Positions 51,079 to 60,727 of a stretch of 64,000 nucleotides of DNA are shown here, piece by piece. Each line of letters starts with the position of its first letter. Within the stretch, counting starts at the first letter, position 1. Position numbers and translations under genes: made by a program. This stretch comes from Bacillota bacterium (lineage in GTDB: Bacteria; Bacillota; Clostridia; Christensenellales; Aristaeellaceae): NCBI GenBank assembly GCA_023436585.1, contig JAEZIN010000029.1:62001-126000 (forward strand), read 5' to 3'. The notes beneath the pieces are model-generated. The model was not told where the DNA came from. It made no database searches and saw only the letters and a list, made by a program, of their open reading frames with translations.

Positions 51079-53415
51079 ATGCTCCGCTTTGTCGCAAAAA
51101 GTATGCCCGGCGGTATTCCCGATGCCCCGGCCGGCTTGCCCGGCTGGTTTGCTTCGCTTTTGGCCATGCGCGGCGTGGATACAAGGGAAAAGGCGGAGCA
51201 ATTTCTTAATCCCTCCATTCAACAATTGCATGATCCGTATCTGATGCGGGACATGGACAAGGCTGCTGCGCTCTTGCGGGAGGCCGTGCAGAACAAAATA
51301 CCTATCGTGGTTTACGGGGACTACGATGTGGACGGCGTTTGCGCCGCCTCCATCATGCTTTTGATGCTTCGGGGCATGGGCGCCAGGGCGGATTATTACA
51401 TTCCCAACCGCCATGAGGAAGGCTACGGCCTCAACATTAAGGCGGTGCAAAAGCTTGCCGGGGAGTATGGGCTGCTTCTGACCGTGGATTGCGGCATTAC
51501 CAGTGTGAGGGAGGTTGCCTTGGCCAAGGAGCTTCACATGCGTGTGATCGTCACCGATCATCACCAATTGGGGCCGGAGGTACCGGCGGCGGACGCCGTG
51601 CTCAATCCATTGATGGGGGAATATCCCTTCCGCCGCCTCTGCGGCGCGGGTGTGGCCATGAAGCTTATACAGGCACTGGGCGGCCTTGATGCGGTACAGG
51701 AGTACCTTGACCTGGCCGCTTTGGCCACCATCGCCGATCTTGTGCCGCTGTCGGGCGAGAACAGGGCCATCGCGGCGCTGGGCCTTGAAAGGATGGCAGG
51801 CACAAAACGCCTGGGCATTAAAGCGTTGATGGAAGTAGCCGGCATGGACGGGAAGGATGTAAAGGCGGGGCAGGTCGCTTTTCAAATGGCGCCGAGGCTG
51901 AACGCCGGCGGGCGGTTGAAAAGCGCGTCCCTTGGCGTGGAGCTTTTGACGGCGGACGATCCGGCACGTGCCATGGAGCTTGCGGAAACACTGAATACCG
52001 AGAACGCGCACCGGCAAAAGCTGGAGGCGGACATTTTTGATAAGGCGCTAAAGCAGGTGGAGGCGGAAACAGATTTTCTGGAAGACCGCGTTTTGATCGC
52101 TATGGAGGAAGGCTGGAACCATGGCGTCATCGGTTTGGCTGCCAGCCGCCTCACCGAGCGGTTCCATTATCCGTCCATTGTGCTATCCAAAACAGACGAT
52201 GAATGTGTGGGCAGTGCTCGGTCCATACCCGGTGTGAACATACACGCCATGCTTTCCGCCTGCAGCGATCTTTTCATACGGTTCGGCGGCCATGAGCAGG
52301 CCGCCGGCCTGACCATGAAGGCGGATAACGTGCCGGAGCTTAAGAAAAGGCTGAACGGGCTGATCAATGACAGGTGCAATCCTGAGGCATATGTCCCCAT
52401 CCGGGAATATGACCTGGAAATCCCCCTTCGCGAGGTAACGGAGGGAATGGCGCGTATGCTTAAGTCTCTGCAGCCCACAGGCCTTGGCAATCCCGATCCC
52501 GTATTCCTGGTGTCAAACGCTGCCGTGCAGGATATGCGGCCCGTGGGCCGGGAAGGCACGCATTTAAAGTGCAGCCTGTACAAGGAAGGAACACTTCGCT
52601 CCGGTATTGCCTTTCAATTGGGCAAAATGGCGCAATCCATGCCAAACAAGGTGGACGTGCTTTTCTCCCCGGAGCTGAACGAATGGAACGGAACCGTATC
52701 CGTGCAGTGCAATATTAAAGCCATATGCCCCGCTTTAGGCGCGCAGCTTCCGGAGGGGGAGGACAAGGCGCAGGCGGTGCTTTTGCAGGAAATACGGGGG
52801 ATGATGGCGAATATTTATAAGATTCACCCTGCTGACATACAGGCGGATGAATATGAACTTGCACAGTCTCTTTGCGGTGTGCAGGGCACGCTGATTCTGG
52901 CCCGCGCACCGAATACCGCCCGGCGCATAAGCCTTACGTATGGGGATAGGCTGCATGTCGCCGGCAAAATTGATGACCGGCGCGGATTTCACACCTTGTT
53001 ATACCCGGCGCGGCTGTCGGAGCTTGGCGATAGCTGGCGCACTGTGATCCTGGCGGATGGGGAGCTTGTGCCCGGGGAAGCATCCATGATAGAGGAACGC
53101 TGCCCGCGGGCCAGGGTGCTGGTTTTTCCAAGAAGCGGGGAGCTTACGGATTTCTTGAAACCCCTGGCGCTTTGCGACGATTCCCTGCGAACGCTGTACA
53201 AGGCGGCCAAGGGCCATCCCGGCGCTTCTCCCGACAAACTCGCGCTGATATCCGGGCTGACCGGCGTCCAGCTTATGGCCGGGCTTCATATCCTGATGGA
53301 AATGGAGCTGTTGATCTTTACGGAGGAACCCTTCTCCTTTGCCATGCTTCCCATGAAAAAGCGCAGTACCGGCGAAAGCGGCCTTTTACAAACCCTGAAA
53401 TCTTTATCCATCTGA
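51079..53415 (+). CDS. recJ: Single-stranded-DNA-specific exonuclease RecJ
   Basis: A 778-residue DHH-family 5'-3' exonuclease. Motifs: YGDYDVDGVCAAS, YYIPNRHEEGYGL, TVDCGITS, VTDHHQLG (the DHH), then DHHA1 with GGHEQAAGLT, an OB-fold region and a long C-terminal domain as in Firmicute RecJ. The ATG at 51079 follows GAGAGG; the TTG at 51046 has no site. It acts in repair and recombination. It lies after the SecD terminator and 19 bp before rel. Confidence 0.93.
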   Translation: MLRFVAKSMPGGIPDAPAGLPGWFASLLAMRGVDTREKAEQFLNPSIQQLHDPYLMRDMDKAAALLREAVQNKIPIVVYGDYDVDGVCAASIMLLMLRGMGARADYYIPNRHEEGYGLNIKAVQKLAGEYGLLLTVDCGITSVREVALAKELHMRVIVTDHHQLGPEVPAADAVLNPLMGEYPFRRLCGAGVAMKLIQALGGLDAVQEYLDLAALATIADLVPLSGENRAIAALGLERMAGTKRLGIKALMEVAGMDGKDVKAGQVAFQMAPRLNAGGRLKSASLGVELLTADDPARAMELAETLNTENAHRQKLEADIFDKALKQVEAETDFLEDRVLIAMEEGWNHGVIGLAASRLTERFHYPSIVLSKTDDECVGSARSIPGVNIHAMLSACSDLFIRFGGHEQAAGLTMKADNVPELKKRLNGLINDRCNPEAYVPIREYDLEIPLREVTEGMARMLKSLQPTGLGNPDPVFLVSNAAVQDMRPVGREGTHLKCSLYKEGTLRSGIAFQLGKMAQSMPNKVDVLFSPELNEWNGTVSVQCNIKAICPALGAQLPEGEDKAQAVLLQEIRGMMANIYKIHPADIQADEYELAQSLCGVQGTLILARAPNTARRISLTYGDRLHVAGKIDDRRGFHTLLYPARLSELGDSWRTVILADGELVPGEASMIEERCPRARVLVFPRSGELTDFLKPLALCDDSLRTLYKAAKGHPGASPDKLALISGLTGVQLMAGLHILMEMELLIFTEEPFSFAMLPMKKRSTGESGLLQTLKSLSI

Positions 53416-53434
53416 TGCGAAAGGAGGGCCGGAT

Positions 53435-55645
53435 ATGTACGCGTACATCAGCCGCGAATGCATGCCCCTGGACCAGATCCTGGCGCGCGTCCAGAAATAC
53501 CATCCGGGAGACAGCTATCTCCTGGTAAAAAAAGCTTATGAATATGCGGAGCACGCCCATGCCGGCCAGTTTCGCAAAAGCGGGGAGCCGTATTTTACCC
53601 ATCCGGCCTTTGTGGCCAGCATCCTGACAGAGCTATCCATGGACGCCCCCACCATAGCCGCCGGCCTTTTGCACGACACGGTGGAAGACTGCGAAGGCGT
53701 GTGCCTTCCCAACGTGCTGCAGGAATTCGGCGAGGAAGTGGCCAGGCTGGTGGACGGCGTCACGAAGCTATCCAAGCTGGATTTTGTGGACCGGGAGGAG
53801 CAGCAGGCGGAAAGCCTGCGCAAGATGATCCTGGCCATGTCCAAGGACATCCGCGTGGTTCTCATCAAGCTGGCCGACAGGCTGCACAACATGCGTACTT
53901 TGCGCTACCAGCCGGAGGCGAGGCAGGTGGCCATCGCCAGGGAAACGCTGGACATATACGCGCCTTTGGCCCACCGGCTGGGCGTGTTCGCCATCAAGCA
54001 GGAGCTGGAGGACCTGTCCCTTCGCTACATCGACCCGGCCGGCTATCAGGATGTGGTGCAAAAGGTAGGCATGAAGCGAGCCGAGCGGGAGGAGAACATC
54101 CGCCTGGTGATCTCGGAACTGACCGCCAAGCTGGACGAGCAGCACATCCGTTACGACATCGACGGGCGGCCCAAGCACCTGTACAGCATCTACCGCAAAA
54201 TGGTGCTTCAAAACAGGCCCTTTGACCAGATATACGACCTGATTGCCATCCGCGTGCTGGTGGATACCGTGCCCGACTGCTACGCGGTGCTGGGCATTGT
54301 GCATACGTTATGGAACCAGATGCCGGGCAGGTTCAAGGACTACATTTCCGTGCCCAAGGCCAATATGTACCAAAGCCTGCACACCACCGTGGTGGGCGGG
54401 CGGAAGATGCCCTTCCCCTTTGAGGTGCAGATACGCACCTGGGAGATGCACCGCATCGCCGAGTTCGGCATCGCCGCCCACTGGCGTTACAAGGAAGGCA
54501 GCCAAAACGCCACAGACCTGGACAACAAGCTGTATTGGCTGCGCCAGATTCTGGACTGGCAGAATGAAACCCGTGACAGCCGGGAGTTTATCGATTCGCT
54601 GAAAACCGACCTGTTCAGCGAGGAAGTCTTCCTGTTTACGCCCAAGGGCGATGTGGTGAACATGCAAAAGGGCGCCACGCCCCTGGACTTTGCCTACCGC
54701 ATTCACAGCGCCGTGGGCAACAGCTGCGTGGGTGCCAAGGTGAACGGCCGCATCGTGCCCCTGGACACCACGCTGGATACAGGCGACCGTGTGGATATTA
54801 TCACCTCCTCCGCCTCCAAGGGCCCCAGCATGGACTGGCTGAAGATCGTCAAGACGCAGCAGGCCAAGGCGAAGATCCGGCAGTTCTTCAAGCGCGAGCT
54901 GCGCGGGGAGAACGTGGAAAAGGGCAAGGACATGGTGGAAAAGGAGGCCAAGCGCCGCGGCGTATCTTTAAGCTCCATCACCAAGCCCGAGTATTACGAA
55001 GGCATACTGAAAAAGTACGGCTTCTTCGAGCTCGATGATATTTATGGTGCCGTGGGCTACGGCGGCATGGCTTCCACCTATGTGGTGATGAAGCTCATGG
55101 AGGAGCAGCGCCTGCGCGAAGCCCCGCCGGCCCCCAAGATACCGGATGTTACACCCCAGGATTTGCAAAAGCAGAACCGGGGCAAGCCCACCCACGGCAT
55201 ATACGTCAAGGGCGAATCGGGCATGCTGGTGCGCTTTGCCAAGTGCTGCAACCCTGTGCCCGGTGACGATATTGTGGGCTATATCACAAGGGGCAGGGGT
55301 GTTACGATTCATAAGGCGGACTGCATCAATGTGAATGTGAACGTGGACGAAAGCGAGCAAGCCCGGATGGTGGAGGTCAGCTGGGCTGAGGAGAGCGCCG
55401 GCACCTTCGACGCCGGCATTCAAATCATCGCCTACGATCATGTGGGCCTGCTGGGAGAGCTGGCCACTTATATCGGGGAAATGAACGTGCCCATCAGCGC
55501 CGTCAGCGCCAAGTTCAATACAAAGAGCAAAACCAGCACCATCACCCTGGTGATACAGGTGACCAGCCGCCAGCAGCTGGACAAAGTGATTAAGCAGCTT
55601 CAACGCCGCTCCGATGTGGTGGAGGTCTACCGCGGCGCGAGCTGA
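53435..55645 (+). CDS. rel: Bifunctional (p)ppGpp synthetase/hydrolase
   Basis: A 736-residue long RelA/SpoT homologue. The HD hydrolase centre is intact (HDTVED, 80-85). The synthetase region has RPKHLYSIYRKM and DLIAIRVLVDT with the key acidic residues. A TGS domain follows (VFLFTPKGDVVNMQKGAT), then a helical/zinc-finger region and a C-terminal ACT domain from about 660 (IIAYDHVGLLGELATYI). Both activities should work. It controls the stringent response. AAAGGAGG precedes the ATG; rel is followed by the repeat at 55678 and then dtd. Confidence 0.94.
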   Translation: MYAYISRECMPLDQILARVQKYHPGDSYLLVKKAYEYAEHAHAGQFRKSGEPYFTHPAFVASILTELSMDAPTIAAGLLHDTVEDCEGVCLPNVLQEFGEEVARLVDGVTKLSKLDFVDREEQQAESLRKMILAMSKDIRVVLIKLADRLHNMRTLRYQPEARQVAIARETLDIYAPLAHRLGVFAIKQELEDLSLRYIDPAGYQDVVQKVGMKRAEREENIRLVISELTAKLDEQHIRYDIDGRPKHLYSIYRKMVLQNRPFDQIYDLIAIRVLVDTVPDCYAVLGIVHTLWNQMPGRFKDYISVPKANMYQSLHTTVVGGRKMPFPFEVQIRTWEMHRIAEFGIAAHWRYKEGSQNATDLDNKLYWLRQILDWQNETRDSREFIDSLKTDLFSEEVFLFTPKGDVVNMQKGATPLDFAYRIHSAVGNSCVGAKVNGRIVPLDTTLDTGDRVDIITSSASKGPSMDWLKIVKTQQAKAKIRQFFKRELRGENVEKGKDMVEKEAKRRGVSLSSITKPEYYEGILKKYGFFELDDIYGAVGYGGMASTYVVMKLMEEQRLREAPPAPKIPDVTPQDLQKQNRGKPTHGIYVKGESGMLVRFAKCCNPVPGDDIVGYITRGRGVTIHKADCINVNVNVDESEQARMVEVSWAEESAGTFDAGIQIIAYDHVGLLGELATYIGEMNVPISAVSAKFNTKSKTSTITLVIQVTSRQQLDKVIKQLQRRSDVVEVYRGAS

Positions 55646-55677
55646 TAGAGCGTTATCTTACAATATAGAGGATTGCC

Positions 55678-55740
55678 TCCGAAGGTTTCCAAAGGACGAT
55701 CGGAAAGTCCTTTGGTCGCACCCGCAGGTGCGAAATCTTA
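55678..55740. repeat. REP-like structured repeat, family 1, copy 2
   Basis: CCAAAGGAC (55689-55697) pairs with GTCCTTTGG (55707-55715), and CGCACC (55717-55722) with GGTGCG (55727-55732). It matches the copy at 12191-12254, with three positions changed so that each base pair is kept. It fills most of the gap between rel and dtd. Confidence 0.8.
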
Positions 55741-55795
55741 TTATAGCTTCGGTGTAGAGTGTATTCAGCTGAAAAGAAACGGGGAATCTTTCTTC

Positions 55796-56245
55796 ATGCG
55801 CTGCGTTGTACAAAGGGTATCCTCCGCCTCTGTTATGGTAAACGACCAAACAGTGGGCAAAATCGGTAAAGGATTGATGGTCCTGATCGGCGTGGCCCAG
55901 GGGGATACGGAGAAGGACCTGCAATACATATTCGACAAGGTGCCCAACCTGCGCATCTTTGAGGACGATCAAGGCAAGATGAATCTGTCCCTCCACGACG
56001 CGGGCGGCTGCATCCTGGCGGTGAGCCAGTTTACCTTGCTGGGTGACGCGAGGGGCGGCCGCAGGCCCAGCTTTATCGAGGCGGCCCGGCCAGAAACTGC
56101 CAATGCTCTGTATATGGACCTGGTGCGAAGGTGGCGCGAAGCCGGGCTTACTGTGGAGACGGGCGTTTTCCAGGCGGAAATGGCCGTGTCCCTTGTGAAC
56201 GACGGTCCGGTGACCATCCTGCTGGATAGCAGGAAAACCTTCTAA
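55796..56245 (+). CDS. dtd: D-aminoacyl-tRNA deacylase
   Basis: A 149-residue DTD removing D-amino acids and Gly mischarged on tRNA. The two active-site motifs are SQFTLLGD and the C-terminal NDGPVT with the Gly-cisPro pair. N-terminal MRCVVQRVSSASV is typical. The ATG at 55796 follows GGGGAA; the longer frame starts inside the repeat and is rejected. It follows rel, as in many Firmicutes, and precedes the MBL hydrolase by 9 bp. Confidence 0.93.
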   Translation: MRCVVQRVSSASVMVNDQTVGKIGKGLMVLIGVAQGDTEKDLQYIFDKVPNLRIFEDDQGKMNLSLHDAGGCILAVSQFTLLGDARGGRRPSFIEAARPETANALYMDLVRRWREAGLTVETGVFQAEMAVSLVNDGPVTILLDSRKTF

Positions 56246-56254
56246 GAGGTGCTT

Positions 56255-56866
56255 ATGAAAAGCAAATTGCAGATAGAAACGCTGGCGGTGGGGCCCATCC
56301 GCGCCAACTGCTATATATTGTCGCTGCCTCACCGGGACGACTGCGTATTAATCGATCCGGGAGCGCAGCCGGAACGCATTCTTGCGGCTGTGAAGGGAAA
56401 GCAGGTCGCCGCCGTCTTGTTGACACACGGCCATTTTGACCATATCGGCGGCGTGGCAGGCGTGCTTGGGCCAGACACCGCCCTGTATATCCACGCATTG
56501 GACGAGCCCATGCTTCGCGATCCCGCGAAAAACATGGCTGTGATGATCGGTCAGGAGCTTGTTGTTTCAGCCAAGGCCACCTCGGTAAAAGAAGGGGACG
56601 TCCTTTTGGCGGCCGGCATTCCGTTTACGGTGCTGCATACGCCTGGGCACACACCGGGCAGCGTGTGCTATCAGGCCGGTGGCGCGCTTTTTACCGGGGA
56701 TACCATGTTCCGCCACGGCTATGGCCGCACCGACCTGCCCGGCGGAAGCTGGGATGATCTGTATCAATCCATGAAGCGGCTGCTGCTTCTGCAAAAGGAA
56801 TGTAACGTCTATCCCGGCCATGAGAGCACCACCACCATCGGCCTGGAGCAGGAGTATTTTCAATGA
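56255..56866 (+). CDS. MBL fold metallo-hydrolase (glyoxalase II-like)
   Basis: A 203-residue metallo-beta-lactamase fold. THGHFDHIGG supplies the first metal ligands; HTPGHTPGSV, FTGDTMF and VYPGHESTTT the rest. Length and layout fit the short YcbL-type hydrolases related to glyoxalase II. The ATG at 56255 follows AAGAGGTG; the GTG at 56249 overlaps that site. Its stop overlaps the hemZ start by 4 bp. The substrate is probably a small thioester, unproven. Confidence 0.88.
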   Translation: MKSKLQIETLAVGPIRANCYILSLPHRDDCVLIDPGAQPERILAAVKGKQVAAVLLTHGHFDHIGGVAGVLGPDTALYIHALDEPMLRDPAKNMAVMIGQELVVSAKATSVKEGDVLLAAGIPFTVLHTPGHTPGSVCYQAGGALFTGDTMFRHGYGRTDLPGGSWDDLYQSMKRLLLLQKECNVYPGHESTTTIGLEQEYFQ

Positions 56867-58311
56867 ACGTTGCCCTGTATACCCCCGTGCCGGAATTGTC
56901 GGCGGAAATGGCGGATGTCCTCCGCCTGTTTTATGGGGAAATCGGCTTTACCGTAAACGATAGCGGAGCGGAAGCGGACAAATGCATCCGCCATGAACTG
57001 ACCGAGCGGGACGGGGTGTGGGAATGCGCCCTTTCCCTGAAGGACAAAACGATCATAAAGACGGCAGCCATACCCTGCGGTGACGGGAAGGATTTGCTGT
57101 ATAAGCGGCTTCGCAAGCGGCTGTGCAAGCAGGCGCTCTACGAGCTTTTGAAGGCGGAAACGGGCTTTCATCCTCCCTGGGGATCGCTGACGGGCATCCG
57201 CCCCACCCGGCTGGTTTACGAGGCCATGCGGGAGGGCCTTACACCCATGCAAGCGGCCGGGCAGGTGGAAGCTGTCTTTGACCTGCATCCCGACAAGGCG
57301 CGTCTGCTTTCCGATATCGTGAGCGTACAGCTCGCCATGCCTTCACCCAACCCGCAGGCGGCGGATGTCTATATAGGCATCCCCTTTTGCCGCACACGCT
57401 GTGCCTATTGCTCCTTTTTAAGCGGCGAGCTGGGGAAAGGGCTGCAGGTGCCGCCGTATGTTGACGCGCTGATCCGGGAGATGGAATTTACGGCCCGGCT
57501 GATGAAGGATGCGGGCCTTGCGCTGCGGGCCGTGTATATGGGCGGCGGAACGCCCACAGCGCTGCCGGAGAGCGCTTTTCATAGGGTGATGGAGGCCATG
57601 GCGTCGTATTTCCCCCATGCCATGGAATATACTGTGGAAGCCGGTCGGCCCGATTCCATCAGCCGGGAGAAGCTTCAGGCCATCCTAGACGCGGGGGTCG
57701 GGCGGATCTCCATCAACCCCCAATCCATGAAGGCCGAGACCCTCCAGCGCATCGGCCGGGACCACACGCCGGAACAGACAGTCGAAGCATACGAACTGGC
57801 CAGGGAGATGGGCTTTTCCTCCATCAACATGGACCTCATCGCCGGCCTGCCGGGGGAAATGGTATCCGATTTTGAGTATACACTTTCCTTTGCACGCATC
57901 CTAAGACCCGAGAGCCTCACCGTGCACACCCTGGCGTTAAAGCGCGCCAGCCTTTTGCGGCTATGGGAAACGCCGCTGCCCGACGGGGCGGAAACGGCAC
58001 AGATGGTGCGCTTGGGGGCGGAGGCTGCCCGTGACATGGGCATGAAGCCCTACTACCTGTACCGGCAAAAGTATATGGCCGGCAACCAGGAAAACGTGGG
58101 CTACGCGCTGCCAGGCCATGAATGCCTGTACAATGTGGACATCATGGAGGAGACCACCAGCATCCTTGCGGTGGGGGCAGGGGCCATCTCCAAGCGAATT
58201 ATCGGCGGGGAAGGGCGTATCGAGCGGGCGCCCAACGTAAGCAACGTGGCGGTCTACATCGACAGGCTCCAAGATATGCTGGATAGAAAGGCCGAACTGT
58301 TCGCCCTTTAG
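56863..58311 (+). CDS. hemZ: Coproporphyrinogen III oxidase-like radical SAM protein HemZ
   Basis: A 482-residue radical SAM protein. The N-terminal domain contains the HemZ-specific PPWGSLTGIRPTRLVYEA; the cluster motif is PFCRTRCAYCSF (CxxxCxxC), followed by MGGGTPTAL and NMDLIAGLPGE. HemZ is related to HemN. No other haem genes are near, and many Clostridia carry this gene without haem synthesis, so the true substrate is open. It is the last gene of the run and converges on the MATE gene 18 bp away without a visible terminator. Confidence 0.9.
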   Translation: MNVALYTPVPELSAEMADVLRLFYGEIGFTVNDSGAEADKCIRHELTERDGVWECALSLKDKTIIKTAAIPCGDGKDLLYKRLRKRLCKQALYELLKAETGFHPPWGSLTGIRPTRLVYEAMREGLTPMQAAGQVEAVFDLHPDKARLLSDIVSVQLAMPSPNPQAADVYIGIPFCRTRCAYCSFLSGELGKGLQVPPYVDALIREMEFTARLMKDAGLALRAVYMGGGTPTALPESAFHRVMEAMASYFPHAMEYTVEAGRPDSISREKLQAILDAGVGRISINPQSMKAETLQRIGRDHTPEQTVEAYELAREMGFSSINMDLIAGLPGEMVSDFEYTLSFARILRPESLTVHTLALKRASLLRLWETPLPDGAETAQMVRLGAEAARDMGMKPYYLYRQKYMAGNQENVGYALPGHECLYNVDIMEETTSILAVGAGAISKRIIGGEGRIERAPNVSNVAVYIDRLQDMLDRKAELFAL

Positions 58312-58329
58312 CTGGTGTGCCTTTTGTGT

Positions 58330-59718
58330 TCAGGCTGCGCTGGTCGTATCCAGCGGGCAGGCAGGCGCATCCACCCGGGGAATCCTCCGCTCGTACAGCG
58401 TATACCATACAAGCATGAACAGGCCGCGCAGCGCTGCGGAAACGGTGATGCCCAGCCATAGACCGTTCAAACCCATCCACTTGGCAAGCAGCCAGCACGT
58501 AAGCGGCCGGATCAGGTTGGCGAGAATCGAGCACAGGCTGGGCGGCAGCGTTTCGCCTATGCCCCTGAAGGTGCCCGCACAGGCTCCCTCAAAGGCCATG
58601 AACAGCTGGCACCCAGAAAGGATCATCAAATAGGTGGCGCCCATGGAGAGTATTTCCGGCGGCTCGTGCAAAAAGAGCGAGAAAAAGAAGCGGCCGCCGA
58701 AGATGAGCATCAGCGTCACCACCACTTCCCATAAAAGAAGCGAACCCAGCGCAATGCGGTAGCCGCGCCTGATACGCGTCCACTTGCCCGCGCCGTAATT
58801 TTGCCCTATGAAGGAAGTGACCGCGGAAGAGAATCCGCCGCCGATCAGCCAGGAAAGGGACTCAATTTGACTGCCTACGCGCTGCACGGCCACGGCGGTT
58901 TCGCCGTACCACGCGGATACCATGCTGGTTACCACCATGGCGAGCGCCGTAAAGGCGCCGCTCTCCATTGCCACCGGCAGGCTCCAGCGCACGATTTGGC
59001 CTATTTTTTCCCGGCTCATCCGCCCCCACAGGCGAAAACGTTCAAAGGGCCTGTGCGGATGCCGCTTGGCATATACCACGAATAAAACGCACACAATGCC
59101 CTGGGCGATGACCGTGGCCCCCGCCGCGCCCGCAACGCCAAGGTCAAATATGAAAATCATCAGCGGATCCAGAAGCATATTGGCGATCAGGCCCACGGCG
59201 TTGGCAAAGAAGCTGAGCTTTGAATTGCCCGCGCCATTGAACGCGCCGGTGATGGCCGCCGATACATACGTGAGCGGTATGCCCAGCCCCACAATGCGCA
59301 GGTAGGCGCAGGTGTTGTCAAACACGTCCCTCTCCCGCACCTGCAGCAGGGAAACCAGCGGCCTGGCGAGCAATAACAGCACCAGCCCGTACAATACACC
59401 CAGTAAAAGCGCCATGCGGGCTGCGTCCTGCGCGAACCCCTGGGCTGCTTCCCGGTCGCCCCGGCCCAGGTTTTGCGATACACCGATTTCCGAGCCCATG
59501 CGGCCGATCATCATCGGCGCCATGCCCAGCCACAAGAACATGCCTGCCAGCCCGCTGGCCGCCACGGCCATAACCGAATCGGGCATGCGGCCCAGCCAGA
59601 ACATGTCGGTCAGGTTATATGCCATTTGCATCAGCTGCGTGCCCATAATCGGCACCGCAACCTGCAAAAGCTTTTTAAGAATGCCGCCCTCGGTCAAATC
59701 ATACGCTTTCTTAGTCAT
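58330..59718 (-). CDS. MATE family efflux transporter
   Basis: A 462-residue transporter with 12 predicted helices in two pseudo-symmetric halves, the normal MATE size. N-terminal DLTEGGILKKLLQVAVPIMGTQLMQMAYNLTDMFWLG and the mid-protein GAFNGAGNSK and PVAMESGAF segments are typical. It exports cationic drugs or metabolites against sodium or protons. The frame stays open to 60129, but that part is antisense to the cyclophilin gene; the ATG at 59718 (MTKKAYDLTEGG) gives the family N-terminus. Confidence 0.88.
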   Translation of the reverse strand: MTKKAYDLTEGGILKKLLQVAVPIMGTQLMQMAYNLTDMFWLGRMPDSVMAVAASGLAGMFLWLGMAPMMIGRMGSEIGVSQNLGRGDREAAQGFAQDAARMALLLGVLYGLVLLLLARPLVSLLQVRERDVFDNTCAYLRIVGLGIPLTYVSAAITGAFNGAGNSKLSFFANAVGLIANMLLDPLMIFIFDLGVAGAAGATVIAQGIVCVLFVVYAKRHPHRPFERFRLWGRMSREKIGQIVRWSLPVAMESGAFTALAMVVTSMVSAWYGETAVAVQRVGSQIESLSWLIGGGFSSAVTSFIGQNYGAGKWTRIRRGYRIALGSLLLWEVVVTLMLIFGGRFFFSLFLHEPPEILSMGATYLMILSGCQLFMAFEGACAGTFRGIGETLPPSLCSILANLIRPLTCWLLAKWMGLNGLWLGITVSAALRGLFMLVWYTLYERRIPRVDAPACPLDTTSAA

Positions 59719-59826
59719 ACCTTTTCCATCTTTCCCTTTGAGTAACTTTACCATTATGCCTTTGGCAGGGGATGCTGTCAAGCAAATTGGGATTATACGG
59801 ACATTTACCTCCTTTTGCGGAAAAAC

Positions 59827-59855
59827 TTGCATCCCAGGGCTAAATTGGATACAAT
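59827..59855 (+). promoter_or_regulatory. Promoter of the cyclophilin gene
   Basis: TTGCAT (59827-59832), 17-bp spacer, TACAAT (59850-59855), 24 bp before the ATG. Confidence 0.8.
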
Positions 59856-59878
59856 AGAACACATGTGGAGGAAAGCAC

Positions 59879-60535
59879 ATGAAGAGAAGGACCATCTTGA
59901 TTCTTACGTTCCTTCTGGCCGTGGCGATTATTGTCTTTGCCTTGGTACGGGAGGTTTGGAATGGAAAGAGCAATGAGAATAAGGAAGGGGAGATTGTTGT
60001 GACGGAACAGGAAAAGCAAGCGGGGTATCCCATTTTTGTGATTACACTGGAAAATGGCAAGGAAATGCGGGGTGAGCTGTATCCCGATATCGCGCCGCAG
60101 TCTGTGGGTAATTTCATCGCCCTGGCCAACAGCGGCTTCTACGATGGGCTTATTTTCCACAGGGTCATTCCCGGTTTTATGATTCAGGGCGGCTGCCCCA
60201 AGGGCACCGGCACCGGCGGCCCCGGGTACCACATCAAGGGGGAATTTTCGCAAAACGGCGTGGCCAACAACCTCAAGCATACATACGGCGTATTGAGCAT
60301 GGCCAGGAGCAATATGCCTGATTCCGCCGGATCACAGTTTTTTGTAATGACAAGCGTATCGCCCCACCTGGATGGCGGCTATGCCGCTTTTGGCAAGGTG
60401 CTTACCGGTATGGAGCAGGCCGATGCCATCGTTTCCACCCCCCGCGACAGGCAGGATAGGCCGCTCACCCCCCAGGTGATCAAGTCCATCCGTGTGGAAA
60501 CATTTGGGAAAACCTATCCCTTCGAGCAGCTCTAA
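59879..60535 (+). CDS. Membrane-anchored cyclophilin-type peptidyl-prolyl isomerase
   Basis: A 218-residue protein: N-terminal membrane anchor (about 5-24) and a cyclophilin domain (about 50-215). Core motifs FHRVIPGFMIQGGCPKGTGTGGPGY, the active-site Arg in FHRV, MARSNMPDSAGSQFFV and the AAFGKV segment are intact, so it should be active. The anchor places it outside the cell, probably folding exported proteins. GGAGGAAAG precedes the ATG. Own promoter and terminator. Confidence 0.92.
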   Translation: MKRRTILILTFLLAVAIIVFALVREVWNGKSNENKEGEIVVTEQEKQAGYPIFVITLENGKEMRGELYPDIAPQSVGNFIALANSGFYDGLIFHRVIPGFMIQGGCPKGTGTGGPGYHIKGEFSQNGVANNLKHTYGVLSMARSNMPDSAGSQFFVMTSVSPHLDGGYAAFGKVLTGMEQADAIVSTPRDRQDRPLTPQVIKSIRVETFGKTYPFEQL

Positions 60536-60553
60536 GCGGATCAGGTCTTTCAC

Positions 60554-60600
60554 AGGGCGCAGCTACGGCCATTAGGCTTGTTTCTGCGCCCTTTCTGTTT
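60554..60600 (+). terminator. Terminator of the cyclophilin gene
   Basis: AGGGCGCAG (60554-60562) pairs with CTGCGCCCT (60584-60592), followed by TTCTGTTT. Confidence 0.75.
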
Positions 60601-60679
60601 GCCGGGACATCTATCTAGCCGGAACATCTATCCAGCCGGAACATTGATCTTGCCGGAACAACACCGGAACATTGATTAG
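60601..60679. repeat. 17-bp tandem repeat upstream of zapA
   Basis: About four and a half head-to-tail units based on GCCGGAACATCTATCCA: 60601-60617, 60618-60634, 60635-60651, a shortened unit 60652-60662, and 60663-60679. The last full unit holds the TTGATT -35 box of the zapA promoter. There are no spacers, so this is not a CRISPR array. Confidence 0.8.
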
Positions 60680-60700
60680 CGCTAAAAAATGGCATATAAT
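60672..60700 (+). promoter_or_regulatory. Promoter of the zapA-U32 operon
   Basis: TTGATT (60672-60677), 17-bp spacer, TATAAT (60695-60700), 28 bp before the zapA ATG. The -35 lies inside the tandem repeat. Confidence 0.8.
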
Positions 60701-60727
60701 GAGACATGCGAAAAGGGGGGCGTGTTC

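Noticed and set aside
59719..60129. N-terminal extension of the MATE transporter
   Set aside because: It is antisense to the cyclophilin gene; the family N-terminus begins at 59718.
60601..60679. CRISPR-like short repeats before zapA
   Set aside because: The units are directly adjacent without spacers and no cas genes are present; a plain tandem repeat.
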